NCBI GenBank assembly: GCA_012295275.1
Contig: CM022672.1
Location: 35,701,732 to 35,715,731, forward strand
Reading direction: 5' to 3'
Length of the DNA stretch: 14,000 nt
Origin: Chrysomallon squamiferum
Taxonomy: Eukaryota > Mollusca > Gastropoda > Neomphalida > Peltospiridae
In this document: piece after piece, positions 1 through 8,214 of the stretch
Layout of the letters: the number at the start of each line of letters is the position of its first letter
Position numbering within the stretch: the first letter of the stretch is position 1
The notes under the pieces: generated by a model
What the model was told of the DNA's origin: nothing
Seen by the model: the letters and a program-made list of their open reading frames with translations, nothing else
The model's database searches: none
Position numbers and translations under genes: made by a program

Positions 1-231
1 GTGTTTGTTTTTTCTTTTTCTTTTCCTTTTTTTAATTGGTATAAATTAAAATATGAACAGCTATTTCTTTTTTCTTTTTTTTTTTTTATTTCTTTGTTTA
101 ATTATTTTATGTTTGTTAACAGGTTTTTCATTTATTTGATTTAGTGCACATATTAAAATATTTTTCAGTTAGGACAAAGTTAAAAAGTTGTTTTTTGGTT
201 GTTTGATGGCAATGTACTGGTATAAAATTCA

Positions 232-599
232 GACATTTTTTATTATTTTTTTTAATTTAAATTTGTTACTGTTAAATGTCAGAAAGTGTTATAATGTAAT
301 TTTCATGGTCTAAATATTAAAATGTTAGTCTACATTAAATCAGGTTTTAATGGTGTTAAATGTGTTTTTTATAATATGAAATATCACGTTTTAAAATTTT
401 AGTTTTTCATGGTGTAAAATGTTAAAAACTGTTATGCTGTTGTCTAAATTTTGTTTTTAATGGTATCAAGTGTTAAAATGTGGTTTCATGATGTAAATGT
501 TAAAAAAGTGTTATTTTGCAGTCTAAGTTTAAAGATTGTCTTTTTAATGTTGTCAAAAAGTGTTAAAATGTGTTTTTCATTGTGTAAATGTTAAAGAGT
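232..599 (+). repeat. Decayed left edge of the 38-bp array
   Basis: The block holds strongly diverged relatives of the 38-bp unit, such as GGTTTCATGATGTAAATG near 482 and TTTTTCATTGTGTAAATG near 574. They alternate with a second related half-unit, GTTATGCTGTTGTCTAAAT at 431 and GTTATTTTGCAGTCTAAGT at 510. The spacing of comparable points is about 79-88 bp, so the older form may have been a dimer of two diverged halves. Homology fades leftward and the exact start is a judgement. Confidence 0.6.
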
Positions 600-3056
600 A
601 TTAAAAATGTGTTTCTAAATATTGAGTAGAGTTAAAATGGTTTCTATGGTGTAAATATTTAAAAAGAGTTAAAATATGTTTCTGTGATGTAAATATAAAA
701 AAAAAGAGTTAAAATGTGTTTCTATGGTGTAAATGTTAAAAAGAGTTAAAATATGTGTTTCTATGGTGTAAATGTTAAAAAATAGTTAAAATGTGTTTCT
801 ATGGTGTAAATGTTAAAAAAGTTAAAATGTGTTTCTGTGGGATAAATGTTAAAAAGAGTTAAAAGGTGTTTCTGTGGTGTAAATGTTAAAAAAAAGTTAA
901 AATGTGTTTCTGTGGTGTAAATGTTAAAAAGAGTTAAAATGTGTTTCTGTGGTGTAAATGTTAAAAAAGAGTTAAAATGTGTTTCTATGGTGTAAATGTT
1001 AAAAAATAGTTAAAATGTGTTTCTGTTTCTAAAATGTTAAAAGTTAAAATATGTTTCTCTGGTGTAAATGTTAAAAAAAGTTAAAATGTTTCTAAAAACG
1101 GAGTTAAAATGTTATTCTGTGGTGTAAATATTTAAAAAAATTAAAATGTGTTTCTGTGGTGTAAATGTTAAAAAAAGAGTTAAAATGTGTTTCTGTGGTG
1201 TCAATGTTAAAAAAGAATTAAAATGTTAAAATGTTAAAAAGAGTTAAAATGTGTTTTCTATGGTGTAAATGTTAAAAAAGAGTTAAAATGTGTTTCTATG
1301 ATGTAAATGTTAAAAAAGAGTTAAAATGTGTTTCTGTGGTGTAAATGTTAAAAAAAGTTAAAATGTGTTTCTGTGGTGTAAATGTTAAAAAAGAGTTAAA
1401 AAAAATGTTAAAAAAAAAAGTTAAAATGTGTTTCTATGGTGTAAATGTTAAAAAAAGTTAAAATGTGTTTCTATGGTGTAAATGTTAAAAAAGAGTTAAA
1501 ATGTGTTTCTATGGTTAAAAAAATGTGTTTCTATGGTGTAAATGTTAAAAAATAGTTAAAATGTGTTTGTTTCTATAGTGTAAATGTTAAAAAGTTTGTT
1601 TCTATGGTGTAAATGTTAAAAAAAAGTTAAAATGTGTTTCTGTGGTGTCAATGTTAAAAAAGAGTTAAAATGTGTTTCTATGGTGTAAATGTTAAAAAAG
1701 AGTTAAAATGTGTTTCTATGGTGTAAATGTTAAAAAATAGTTAAAATGTGTTTCTGTTTCTATAGTGTAAATGTTAAAAAGTTAAAATATGTTTCTCTGG
1801 TGTAAATGTTAAAAAAAAGTTAAAATGCATTTCTATGGTGTAAATGTTAAAACGGAGTTTAAAATGTTATTCTATAGTGTAAATGTTAAAAAGTTAAAAT
1901 ATGTTTCTCTGATGTAAATGTTAAAAAAGAGTTAAAATGTGTTTCTCTGGTGTAAATGTTAAAAAATAGTTAAAAATGTGTTTTTATGGTGTAAATGTTA
2001 AAAAGTTAAAATGTGTGTTTCTATGGTGTTGTTAAAAAGAGTTAAAATGTGTTTCTATGATGTAAATGTTAAAAAAGAGTTAAAATGTGTTTCTGTGGTG
2101 TCAATGTTAAAAAAGTTAAAATGTGTTTCTGTGGTGTAAATGTTAAAAAAGAGTTAAAATGTGTTTCTGTGGTGTAAATGTTAAAAAAAAGTTAAAATGG
2201 GTTTCTGTGGTGAAAATGTTAAAAAAGAGTTAAAATGTGTTTCTGTGGTGTAAATGTTAAAAAAGAGTTAAAATGTGTTTCTATGGTGTAAATGTTAAAA
2301 AAGAGTTAAAATGTGTTTCTATGGTGTAAATGTTAAAAAATAGTTAAAATGTGTTTCTGTTTCTATAGTGTAAATGTTAAAAAGTTAAAATATGTTTCTC
2401 TGGTGTAAATGTTAAAAAAAAGTTAAAATGTGTTTCTGTGGTGTCAATGTTAAAAAAGTTAAAATGCATTTCTATGGTGTAAATGTTAAAACGGAGTTAA
2501 AATGTTATTCTGTGGTGTAAATATTTAAAAAGAGTTAAAATGTGTTTCTGTGGTGTCAGTGTTAAAAAAGAGTTAAAATGTGTTTCTGTGATGTCAATGT
2601 TAAAAAAGAATTAAAATGTGTTTTTATGGTGTAAATGTTAAAAAGAGTTAAAATGTGTGTTTCTATGGTGTAAATGTTAAAAAAGAGTTAAAATGTGTTT
2701 CTATGATGTAAATGTTAAAAAGAGTTAAAATGTGTTTCTGTGGTGTCAATGTTAAAAAAGAGTTAAAATGTGTTTCTGTGGTGTAAATGTTAAAAAAGAG
2801 TTAAAATGTGTTTCTGTGGTGTAAATGTTAAAAAAGAGTTAAAATGTGTTTCTGTGGTGTAAATGTTAAAAAAGAGTTAAAATGTGTTTCTGTGGTGTAA
2901 ATGTTAAAAAAGAGTTAAAATGTGTTTCTGTGGTGTAAATGTTAAAAAAGAGTTAAAATGTGTTTCTGTGGTGTCAAATTAAAATGTGTTTCTGTGGTGT
3001 AAATGTTAAAAAAGAGTTAAAATGTGTTTCTGTGGTGTAAATGTTAAAAAAGAGTT
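600..3056 (+). repeat. 38-bp minisatellite array (about 65 copies) inside a Sec16 intron
   Basis: Unit starts at 2763, 2801, 2839, 2877, 2915 and 2953 are exactly 38 bp apart. The unit begins GTTAAAATGTGTTTCT, continues with TGTG or TATG, and ends GTGTAAATGTTAAAAAAGA. By length there are about 65 copies, mostly 34-40 bp, varying in the A run and in the GA before the next GTTAAAA. Variants recur: TATGGTG versus TGTGGTG, GTGTCAATG versus GTGTAAATG, and short copies such as that at 2953-2978. The rightmost copies are nearly identical and the leftmost are diverged. The unit has stops in its frames and is not coding. It would be transcribed in the Sec16 pre-mRNA. Confidence 0.95.
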
Positions 3057-3074
3057 CAGTGTTGATTTTTGCAG

Positions 3075-3137
3075 CATGTTTCACGATCAAGCTCTATGAG
3101 CTCGTTGTCTCGAGAAGTAGCTCAGCTGACTGCCCAG
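3075..3137 (+). CDS. Sec16: Sec16 homologue, penultimate coding exon (partial gene)
   Basis: This 63-nt exon encodes 21 residues, including RSSSMSSLSREVAQLTAQ. It starts after the acceptor TTTTTGCAG (AG at 3073-3074) and ends at CAG|GTAACC (GT at 3138-3139), both phase 0. The SSSMSSLSREV core matches what I recall of the C-terminal region of animal SEC16A. Sec16 is a peripheral ER protein that organises COPII coat assembly at ER exit sites, and its C-terminal part is reported to contact COPII factors such as Sec23. The serine-rich stretch looks like a basophilic-kinase target (RSSS), which is inference. Upstream exons lie outside the window. The exon is much richer in G+C than its surroundings. 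The reading frame stays open past the donor to a TAG at 3228, and a second in-frame donor lies at 3177, so the exact 3' end may vary. Recognition rests on short motifs, so an alignment would be decisive. Confidence 0.75.
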
Positions 3138-3218
3138 GTAACCAGCACAACATCGTCGCTGGCTGCAACATCATCAGTGACATTAACGCTTGGTTTTATT
3201 ACTTTGCTAAATAGTCAC

Positions 3219-3245
3219 GGCTGGATTTAGACACTCGAGAGGCTC
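3219..3245 (+). repeat. Dispersed-repeat fragment, one arm of an inverted pair
   Basis: GGCTGGATT (3219-3227) and TCGAGAGGCTC (3235-3245) both reappear on the opposite strand at 3870-3910 in the same relative order. This suggests two diverged copies of one dispersed element in opposite orientation. The family is not identified. Confidence 0.45.
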
Positions 3246-3299
3246 ATCATTTTGAAAATTAAATGAAACTGTCCTTTTGGTCATACTAGGGACTGTGTT

Positions 3300-3475
3300 T
3301 AAAAAAGAAACATTTTTCATTATTTTTCATTATTTTTTTTAAATTATTTTATTTAGTATTATTATCATCATCAATTATTTTTTATTATTTATTTATTTTA
3401 TTATATTTATTTTTATTATTTTATTTTTATTATTATTATTATTATTATTATTTTTTTTTTTTTTAAATGTACTTA
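3300..3475 (+). repeat. AT-only low-complexity tract with (TTA)n
   Basis: The tract consists almost only of A and T, with ATTTATTTTA-type runs, a (TTA)n block at about 3427-3451 and a T run to about 3464. It is simple sequence with no coding potential. Confidence 0.85.
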
Positions 3476-3519
3476 TTTTCTCTTTATGTTTTTTGTTATT
3501 GTCAATTTCGGAGTTATTA

Positions 3520-3552
3520 GAAATAATATAGAAATAATATTGAAATGATATT
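3520..3552 (+). repeat. Three tandem 11-bp repeats
   Basis: GAAATAATATA (3520), GAAATAATATT (3531) and GAAATGATATT (3542) are consecutive and differ by one or two bases. Confidence 0.8.
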
Positions 3553-3869
3553 GCTGTATACCATTGTTCAGTATTAGTTTGAAATTTGGCATTGTTGATT
3601 TAATCCCTGATATAATGTAAAAGGATTATTTTGCAAATATGACCAGAAATTAATTCATAATGACTGAGCTTTTGCCTTTCCTTAATGAAGTAGATATAGA
3701 GTTTTCAGTTTAGAAAATAAACTTGAAACTACAGCCTAACTATATATATTTTAACAGTAAAAAGGGCTCCCACACAAATACCACTTATAATAATAGTGGC
3801 TTGTTTTCAAATATCTTATTTTGTTTTTGTGAAAGAAATTTACTTACAAAATGTTAATAAAAAGAAAAA

Positions 3870-3910
3870 GAGCCTCTCGACTGCAGCATGTTTTACACCT
3901 GAATCCAGCC
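3870..3910 (-). repeat. Dispersed-repeat fragment, second arm of the inverted pair
   Basis: The reverse complement contains GGCTGGATT (from 3902-3910), a 21-bp spacer, then TCGAGAGGCTC (from 3870-3880). The first arm has a 7-bp spacer at the same place. The patch is richer in G+C than the intron around it. Confidence 0.45.
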
Positions 3911-4139
3911 TGTGTTTGTTACTTCATTTACTGCTTCCTAGATATTCTTTTTGCATGAGTGTTCTTTGTTTCTGCTGTTTGTTGTGGAATGCAGAATGTG
4001 TAGTTGACTGATAGCGTTAGAATATTAAGAAATCTATGTGTATTTATTTGAGTGACAAATGTAGTATTTGTAGCCTGCATCTATCTATATATGTTACATT
4101 GTAATATATTTAGAATGTGTTGCTTTTAAATTTATTTAT

Positions 4140-4330
4140 TAAAAAATTATGAACTTACAGATTATTACTTTATTTTTATCTTCTTTTTTTTTAAATTTTA
4201 TTTTTTTAAATAAATAACTATATATATATATCTGATATTTTAGGTTTTCTTGTTTTATTTATTTATTTATTTTTTAATTTTATTTAACTTTATATTTTTA
4301 ACATTTTAAAATTGTTTATTTATAAAGTAT
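4140..4330 (+). repeat. AT-rich low-complexity tract
   Basis: The tract is made of T runs, TTTATTTA repeats and a short (TA)n near 4219-4232. Nothing else is recognisable. Confidence 0.8.
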
Positions 4331-4359
4331 TGAATTCATCATTCTTTACGTATTTCTGT

Positions 4360-4370
4360 TGTGTGTGTGA

Positions 4371-4412
<42 letters not shown>

Positions 4413-4441
4413 TTTTGTGTGTGTGTGTTTGTGTGTGTGTG
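4360..4441 (+). repeat. (GT)n microsatellite
   Basis: About 80 bp of alternating GT is interrupted by GA, TTT and AT steps. The 80-codon open frame over it encodes mainly Cys-Val alternation and is an artefact of the repeat. Confidence 0.95.
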
Positions 4442-4925
4442 AGACCTTTGAGACAAATCATAACATACACATACATTTACCATTAACTATAACATTTCTT
4501 ATAACTAACAAATTTATATATCTATATATTCTAGAACTGCTTCTAACATTTTAACACAACATATACAGTTCTGAATCCATTTAATTATTCTTTTATTCAC
4601 CTTCATCATAACTGAGTCAATCAGCAAGTTGTTTATAAAAGTAAATATTTGTTTAATATACTTTATTTGATGTTATATTCCAACAAAATGTTTTTATTAT
4701 AATTTTTAAATTTTTTACTTTATTATTTTTGTTGTTCTGTACAGCTTATTTTGTTATCACCTGATTAGTTCAACTTGATGTTTGTTTCTTTTTTCTTTTT
4801 CAGTTTTCTTATTGTTTTACATTTTTAATAATAATTCTGAGTTTGAAAATTGTGTAAATGAAAACACCAACATTCCAACCCATTTCAGATTTAACATTAT
4901 ATTCAAATGTAATCATACAACTCCC

Positions 4926-5002
<77 letters not shown>
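4926..5002 (+). repeat. (TAT)n microsatellite
   Basis: This is 77 bp of uninterrupted TAT/ATT, about 25 copies. The poly-tyrosine frame across it is an artefact. Confidence 0.97.
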
Positions 5003-5194
5003 GTTTATTTTAATTTTATTGTTCTTTTTTATTTTATTTTATTATTTTTTTATTTCATGAATTTCTTTTAATTCCATTATGGGTTTTGATTTAGCTTACG
5101 TCTTAATATTTTCATTTTTTTCTGTTGACTTGTTTCACACAGTTGAACGTTTTATTTTAAAGTTCTCATACAGTTTCATGCAGTGATAAGATTC

Positions 5195-5240
5195 CAAAAA
5201 ATAAAATAAAATAAAATAACATAAAAAAATAATAATAAAA
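5195..5240 (+). repeat. A-rich (AAAAT)n / (AAT)n tract
   Basis: Repeated AAAAT units are followed by ATAATAATAAAA. The tract is A-rich on a strand that is otherwise T-rich in this intron. Confidence 0.8.
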
Positions 5241-5379
5241 TTCTCATGAAGAGTATGACTTGTTGCCCCATTAATACCCACAGGTTGAGTTTCGATGTCT
5301 TCCAAGTGAATTTATTAATTATATTTATATTCTGAAAATAAAATAATTAGATTATATAGTAACAGGAAAGGAGATTTCA

Positions 5380-5381
<2 letters not shown>

Positions 5382-5410
<29 letters not shown>
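5382..5410 (+). repeat. Poly-T tract (29 bp)
   Basis: An uninterrupted T run of 29 bases. It could be the reverse-oriented poly-A tail of a retroposed element, but no element body is recognisable. Confidence 0.9.
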
Positions 5411-5412
<2 letters not shown>

Positions 5413-5641
5413 TAATAATTTTTTCAAATAAATGAAAGGCAGTGATCTGCCATTTTTCTTAATTTATTTTTATAAATCTGGTTTAATTTGGGAAACAGTC
5501 TTGTAAAACTACATATTTTATTTCTTCATTTATTTTTATTATTAATCCCTACATGAATTATAACTATTTCTAGCAATAGAACATTTTATTTATTTATTTT
5601 TATTTAGTTATTATTTTTATTTTTTAATATTATTTTTATAA

Positions 5642-5646
<5 letters not shown>

Positions 5647-5679
<33 letters not shown>
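5647..5679 (+). repeat. Poly-T tract (33 bp) before the last Sec16 exon
   Basis: An uninterrupted T run of 33 bases ends 79 bp before the coding exon. It is too far away to be the immediate pyrimidine tract of the acceptor at 5758, which has its own TTGTTCTTCTTG stretch. Confidence 0.9.
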
Positions 5680-5680
<1 letters not shown>

Positions 5681-5758
5681 TGGAATGGTTAGAAATCTTT
5701 ACTGAAAAACACTGAATTATGTTGTGTGTAATTTTAGTTTATTTTGTTCTTCTTGTAG

Positions 5759-5887
5759 CCCACTTCAGCTGCTCCACCAGCGTCCTCAGGCCCAGTTCTG
5801 TTCAACCCCTCCCAGTTTGAAAACAAGCAGCCCAGCAAGCAAGCCACTGGGATGAAGTACGGCCAGCGAAGACAGTATCCAAAGTGA
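5759..5887 (+). CDS. Sec16: Sec16 homologue, last coding exon with stop
   Basis: The exon follows a good acceptor, TTGTTCTTCTTGTAG (AG at 5757-5758), and reads 42 codons to TGA at 5885-5887 in phase 0, so it joins the 3075-3137 exon without a frame break. The peptide begins PTSAAPPASSGPVLFNPSQF, is rich in Q, K and N in the middle, and ends MKYGQRRQYPK. Vertebrate SEC16A ends in a comparable way: a Pro/Gly/Ala-rich linker, an F-N-P-x-Q type motif, then a basic G-Q-R-[KR] tail. This supports the assignment from memory of the family, not from a search. The protein would act at ER exit sites in COPII export. The segment is low in complexity and probably disordered. Composition shifts sharply from AT-rich intron to about half G+C across the exon and back after the stop. 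An open frame on the opposite strand here is only a shadow. Confidence 0.75.
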   Translation, partial: PTSAAPPASSGPVLFNPSQFENKQPSKQATGMKYGQRRQYPK

Positions 5888-6112
5888 AACTCATGAGAAC
5901 TGCAGAAACACTTCTGTATCACTTGTTTTTAACAGTCTGCCACAGTGAGATGCAGTTTGGTGATGTGAAGAGACTTTTTGTAAAACTGAACTGACTGAAT
6001 GTATCCTAAGATATAACATGATTGAAACAAGTTACAATACAAACAGAAGTTACTGCATGTAGTTATTTTGTTATGCTGCAGTGTAGCAGTGATCTGTCTT
6101 GCAGTTTCCATT

Positions 6113-6129
6113 ATCTGACATTGTCAGAT
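6113..6129 (+). promoter_or_regulatory. Perfect hairpin-forming palindrome in the 3' UTR
   Basis: ATCTGACATTGTCAGAT can pair ATCTGAC with GTCAGAT (7 bp) around the loop ATT in RNA. It is a candidate local structure. No function is shown by sequence. Confidence 0.4.
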
Positions 6130-6649
6130 ATCTGTTACATTGAGGACGCCATTTTGTTAAAAATATTTACAACTTTTCTGGAAAAGTCTGTCTAAAAATA
6201 TCTGTTCAAGAAAGCAAAAACAAAAATCCTTTATATATGATTATGGGGAAGGATTTCAATTATTATTTTATTTTATTATTATTATTTTTCTTTTTTATAC
6301 ATTAATGGGCATAAGTTGTTTATATATTTAAAACTGATCAGTGGTATTTGTGAGAGATATTTCATGAATTCAGAACCTGGTTTAAGTAGGACGACACTAT
6401 TGCAAATTGTCCTGTTTTACATATTGTCACTGAAAATAGGTGGGAAGCTGTCATTTGTTTTCTTATGTCAGTGTGAGTTTGTTAAACTTGGCTTGTCCAG
6501 ATTACTAAACCATATTTTGTCCAAACCTATCAAAATAGTGTGATATGTTGTTAAAAATGTAAGTACATTTTGCAGTTGCAAACATATATATACTTTGTTG
6601 ATTACTTAGGTATGATATGTTAATGCTGTTTTAAAATATAAAGTCAAAA

Positions 6650-6666
6650 AATAAATAAAAAATAAA
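6650..6666 (+). terminator. Candidate poly(A) signal, proximal
   Basis: Overlapping AATAAA hexamers start at 6650 and 6654, followed by AAAAATAAAAA. A T/G-rich stretch (TGTTTGAAATCAGTTTGTATG, then GGTTTGTTG) begins about 20 bases later, as expected for a downstream cleavage element. Because the region is AT-rich, AATAAA also arises by chance. Confidence 0.45.
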
Positions 6667-6785
6667 AACCCAATTATATATGTTTGAAATCAGTTTGTAT
6701 GCTGATTAGGTTTGTTGATTTTAACTCTTTATTATTAAGTACCACTTTATTTCATATAAAAGAGATATACATGTGCTACATATTA

Positions 6786-6812
6786 TGTAAATAAGTAAAT
6801 AAATAAATATCT
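6786..6812 (+). terminator. Candidate distal poly(A) signal with a Pumilio-type motif
   Basis: Repeated AATAAA hexamers lie in an (AAAT)n stretch. A GT-rich segment follows near 6841-6875 (TGTCTGTACATTTTGTATG). TGTAAATA at 6786-6793 matches the consensus UGUANAUA bound by Pumilio/PUF proteins, but would matter only if the transcript extends this far. Confidence 0.3.
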
Positions 6813-6817
6813 ATATC

Positions 6818-6842
6818 TATATATATATATATATATATATAT
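6818..6842 (+). repeat. (TA)n microsatellite
   Basis: About 25 bp of alternating TA follow CTATATCTA. Confidence 0.9.
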
Positions 6843-7167
6843 GTCTGTACATTTTGTATGCTGTTATATGGTGTGGAATTTCAAAATCATGATTCATTTT
6901 TTTTGTGTTCATTCCTTTTCAATATTGTATCAGTTAGGGTTTAAAAGTAAGATGGTATGAGTGTATATTTCTGTTTTTCCTAATTTATAGGTGCATTGTT
7001 AGTTTATTTGTCTACAAAGTCTTCATCACTGGTGTGGGATGATTTGTCATTTACAGACCATTTCTGTGTTTGAAAGCAAAATGATTTCACACTGATCATC
7101 TGCATCATTTACAATCATCTGAAGATTGTTGTTGATAACAGTTGATGTTCCTACTGTTAATTTGTTG

Positions 7168-7186
7168 ACACACACACACACACACA
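7168..7186 (+). repeat. (CA)n microsatellite
   Basis: Nine or so CA dinucleotides without interruption. Confidence 0.9.
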
Positions 7187-7790
7187 TCACTATTATAGTC
7201 GAGGTTACTTTTGCTACTTGAACATAAATCTCTGATTTTTTTCAAAAATATATTTATAGCTTTAAGAGTTATTTCTAATGTCTTGTTATTGTCTGAACTC
7301 AGAAGTAGTCCATTTGGCTTAGTGGGAAAGCAAAAAAAAAATTATATGTATATATATATAATTTAATTAAATTTAATTTATCAAAAATAAATAAATAAAA
7401 CAAATTCATACTTTAAAACCAAATCTGTTATTAAGCTTCCATGCATGAATTTCTTTTTATACCAGACATATATTACTTGGAAATATTTTTAAAGATTATT
7501 ATAATGAATATTATTATCATTAAAAACAATTCTTGAAATTAATAATATGTATCATTAGTAACAATTTTATTTCCTTGTATTTCATTTTCTCCATGTTTTG
7601 TATTTGGTGAAAGGTTTCACTGGTGAAGGATTTGTTTTGTAATCTGTTCTATTAATCATGTTTTTTTTGTTTTTTTGTTAATTGTGAAATGGCCTGTTCT
7701 TTATATTTTGTGATTTCAAGTAGAAATTATTCTGATTCTTCATAATCTTTCTTTTTCTTTTTTGTATTATTGGTTTAAGAACGACTAAAA

Positions 7791-8060
7791 TTAAACTGTT
7801 ATTTTCTGAAATGTATAATTATTTTAAAGAAATTATTTTTGTTTTGAATTAGATTTATATTTTCTCCCAAAAATTTCTTATAATTAAAGAATGTTATTTA
7901 CTGAAGTACATAATGTTTTTAAAAATTATTCTTGTTTCGAATTGGGATTTGTTTTTCTTAAATTGCTTTTTGAGTAAATTAATTAATATTTACTGAAGAA
8001 ATTTAATATATATCATTTGTTTCATTTTTAAAAAATATTTTTCAGTTAAAGTTTTTTCAT
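7791..8060 (+). repeat. Ancient diverged tandem triplication, about 93 bp per copy
   Basis: Three comparable stretches begin near 7791, 7885 and 7976. The anchor T-x-CTGAA lies at 7806, 7901 and 7993, that is 95 and 92 bp apart. Copies 1 and 2 also share a block of the type ATTATTxTTGTTTxGAATT. The third copy is the most diverged. Confidence 0.55.
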
Positions 8061-8163
8061 TTTAATTAGAGTTGTAATTGTGTATTATCATAATTTTTTT
8101 TATTTCAAATTTGTTTAATCAGACATTTTTATTTTTGTTGTTGACTTTTTAAAACTAACTCCC

Positions 8164-8187
8164 TTTTTTTTTTTTTTTTTTTTTTTT
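8164..8187 (+). repeat. Poly-T tract (24 bp)
   Basis: An uninterrupted T run directly upstream of TACTAAC and a strong acceptor-like sequence. Confidence 0.9.
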
Positions 8188-8214
8188 ACTAACTGTTGTA
8201 TCTTTCACTTTCAG
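8187..8214 (+). promoter_or_regulatory. Textbook 3' splice-site-like sequence
   Basis: TACTAAC (8187-8193), the ideal branch-point heptamer, is followed by TGTTGTATCTTTCACTTTCAG ending at 8214. The branch A to AG distance is about 22 bases, which is typical of short-distance introns. In phase 0 the downstream sequence reads LLHLGINGIFDQ then TAA at 8251-8253. It could begin an alternative last exon or a UTR exon. No matching donor or transcript evidence is available here. Confidence 0.35.

Larger units (their letters stand above)
1..3074 (+). other. 3' part of an intron upstream of the Sec16 penultimate exon
   Basis: No exon is visible here. Positions 1-230 are T-rich with several T runs and no recognisable coding frame. 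From about 232 onward the intron consists of decayed and then regular tandem repeats. The intron ends at the acceptor at 3073-3074. The pyrimidine tract is short (TTTTT before GCAG). The sequence just upstream is the last repeat unit plus 18 bp, so the branch point must lie in or next to the array. The 5' end of the intron is outside the window. Confidence 0.7.
3138..5758 (+). other. Last Sec16 intron
   Basis: The intron runs from GTAACC at 3138 to TTGTAG at 5758. The first 90 bases are unusually GC-rich and keep the exon frame open to TAG at 3228-3230. The rest is T-rich simple sequence. It includes short ATT/TTTA tracts (3300-3475), three 11-bp repeats (3520-3552), a GC-richer patch at 3870-4015, AT low complexity at 4140-4330, (GT)n, (TAT)n and two long poly-T tracts. 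The poly-T of 33 ends about 80 bp before the acceptor. I see no convincing internal exon. Confidence 0.7.
5888..6690 (+). other. Sec16: Probable Sec16 3' UTR
   Basis: Sequence after the TGA is of higher complexity to about 6250. It then becomes AT-rich and reaches overlapping AATAAA motifs at 6650-6659, with a GT-rich stretch 20-50 bases beyond. It contains a perfect short inverted repeat at 6113-6129. Small open frames within it (for example 6316-6543 on the + strand and 5929-6111 on the - strand) show no recognisable protein. The end is inferred, and use of a more distal site near 6790 is equally possible. Confidence 0.55.
6690..7790. other. AT-rich sequence without recognisable gene
   Basis: It holds (TA)n, (CA)n, a palindromic AT block near 7340-7385 and scattered AATAAA. 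No long open frame or familiar peptide is visible on either strand. It may include the distal part of the 3' UTR. Confidence 0.6.

Noticed and set aside
600-3056. The 38-bp array as a CRISPR array
   Set aside because: There are no unique spacers. Units are head-to-tail with no separate repeat and spacer parts, and the setting is a eukaryotic intron.
3796-4011. 71-codon + strand frame with a GCAGCATGTTT stretch like the start of the Sec16 exon
   Set aside because: The 11-base match with 3071-3081 is short and the peptides after it differ. There is no good acceptor, and the GC-rich patch is better explained by the inverted repeat fragment.
4312-5003. Cys/Val-rich and poly-Tyr small open frames
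   Set aside because: They are translations of the (GT)n and (TAT)n microsatellites.
5281-5346. Possible cassette exon after CCACAG at 5283, reading VEFRCLPSEFIN to a stop at 5344
   Set aside because: The pyrimidine tract upstream is poor and the only internal donor (GTGAAT at 5306) would leave a 22-nt exon. There is no motif support.
5734-5922. Minus-strand 62-codon frame over the last exon
   Set aside because: It is a shadow of the Sec16 exon. The + strand frame has matched splice sites, a stop and family motifs.
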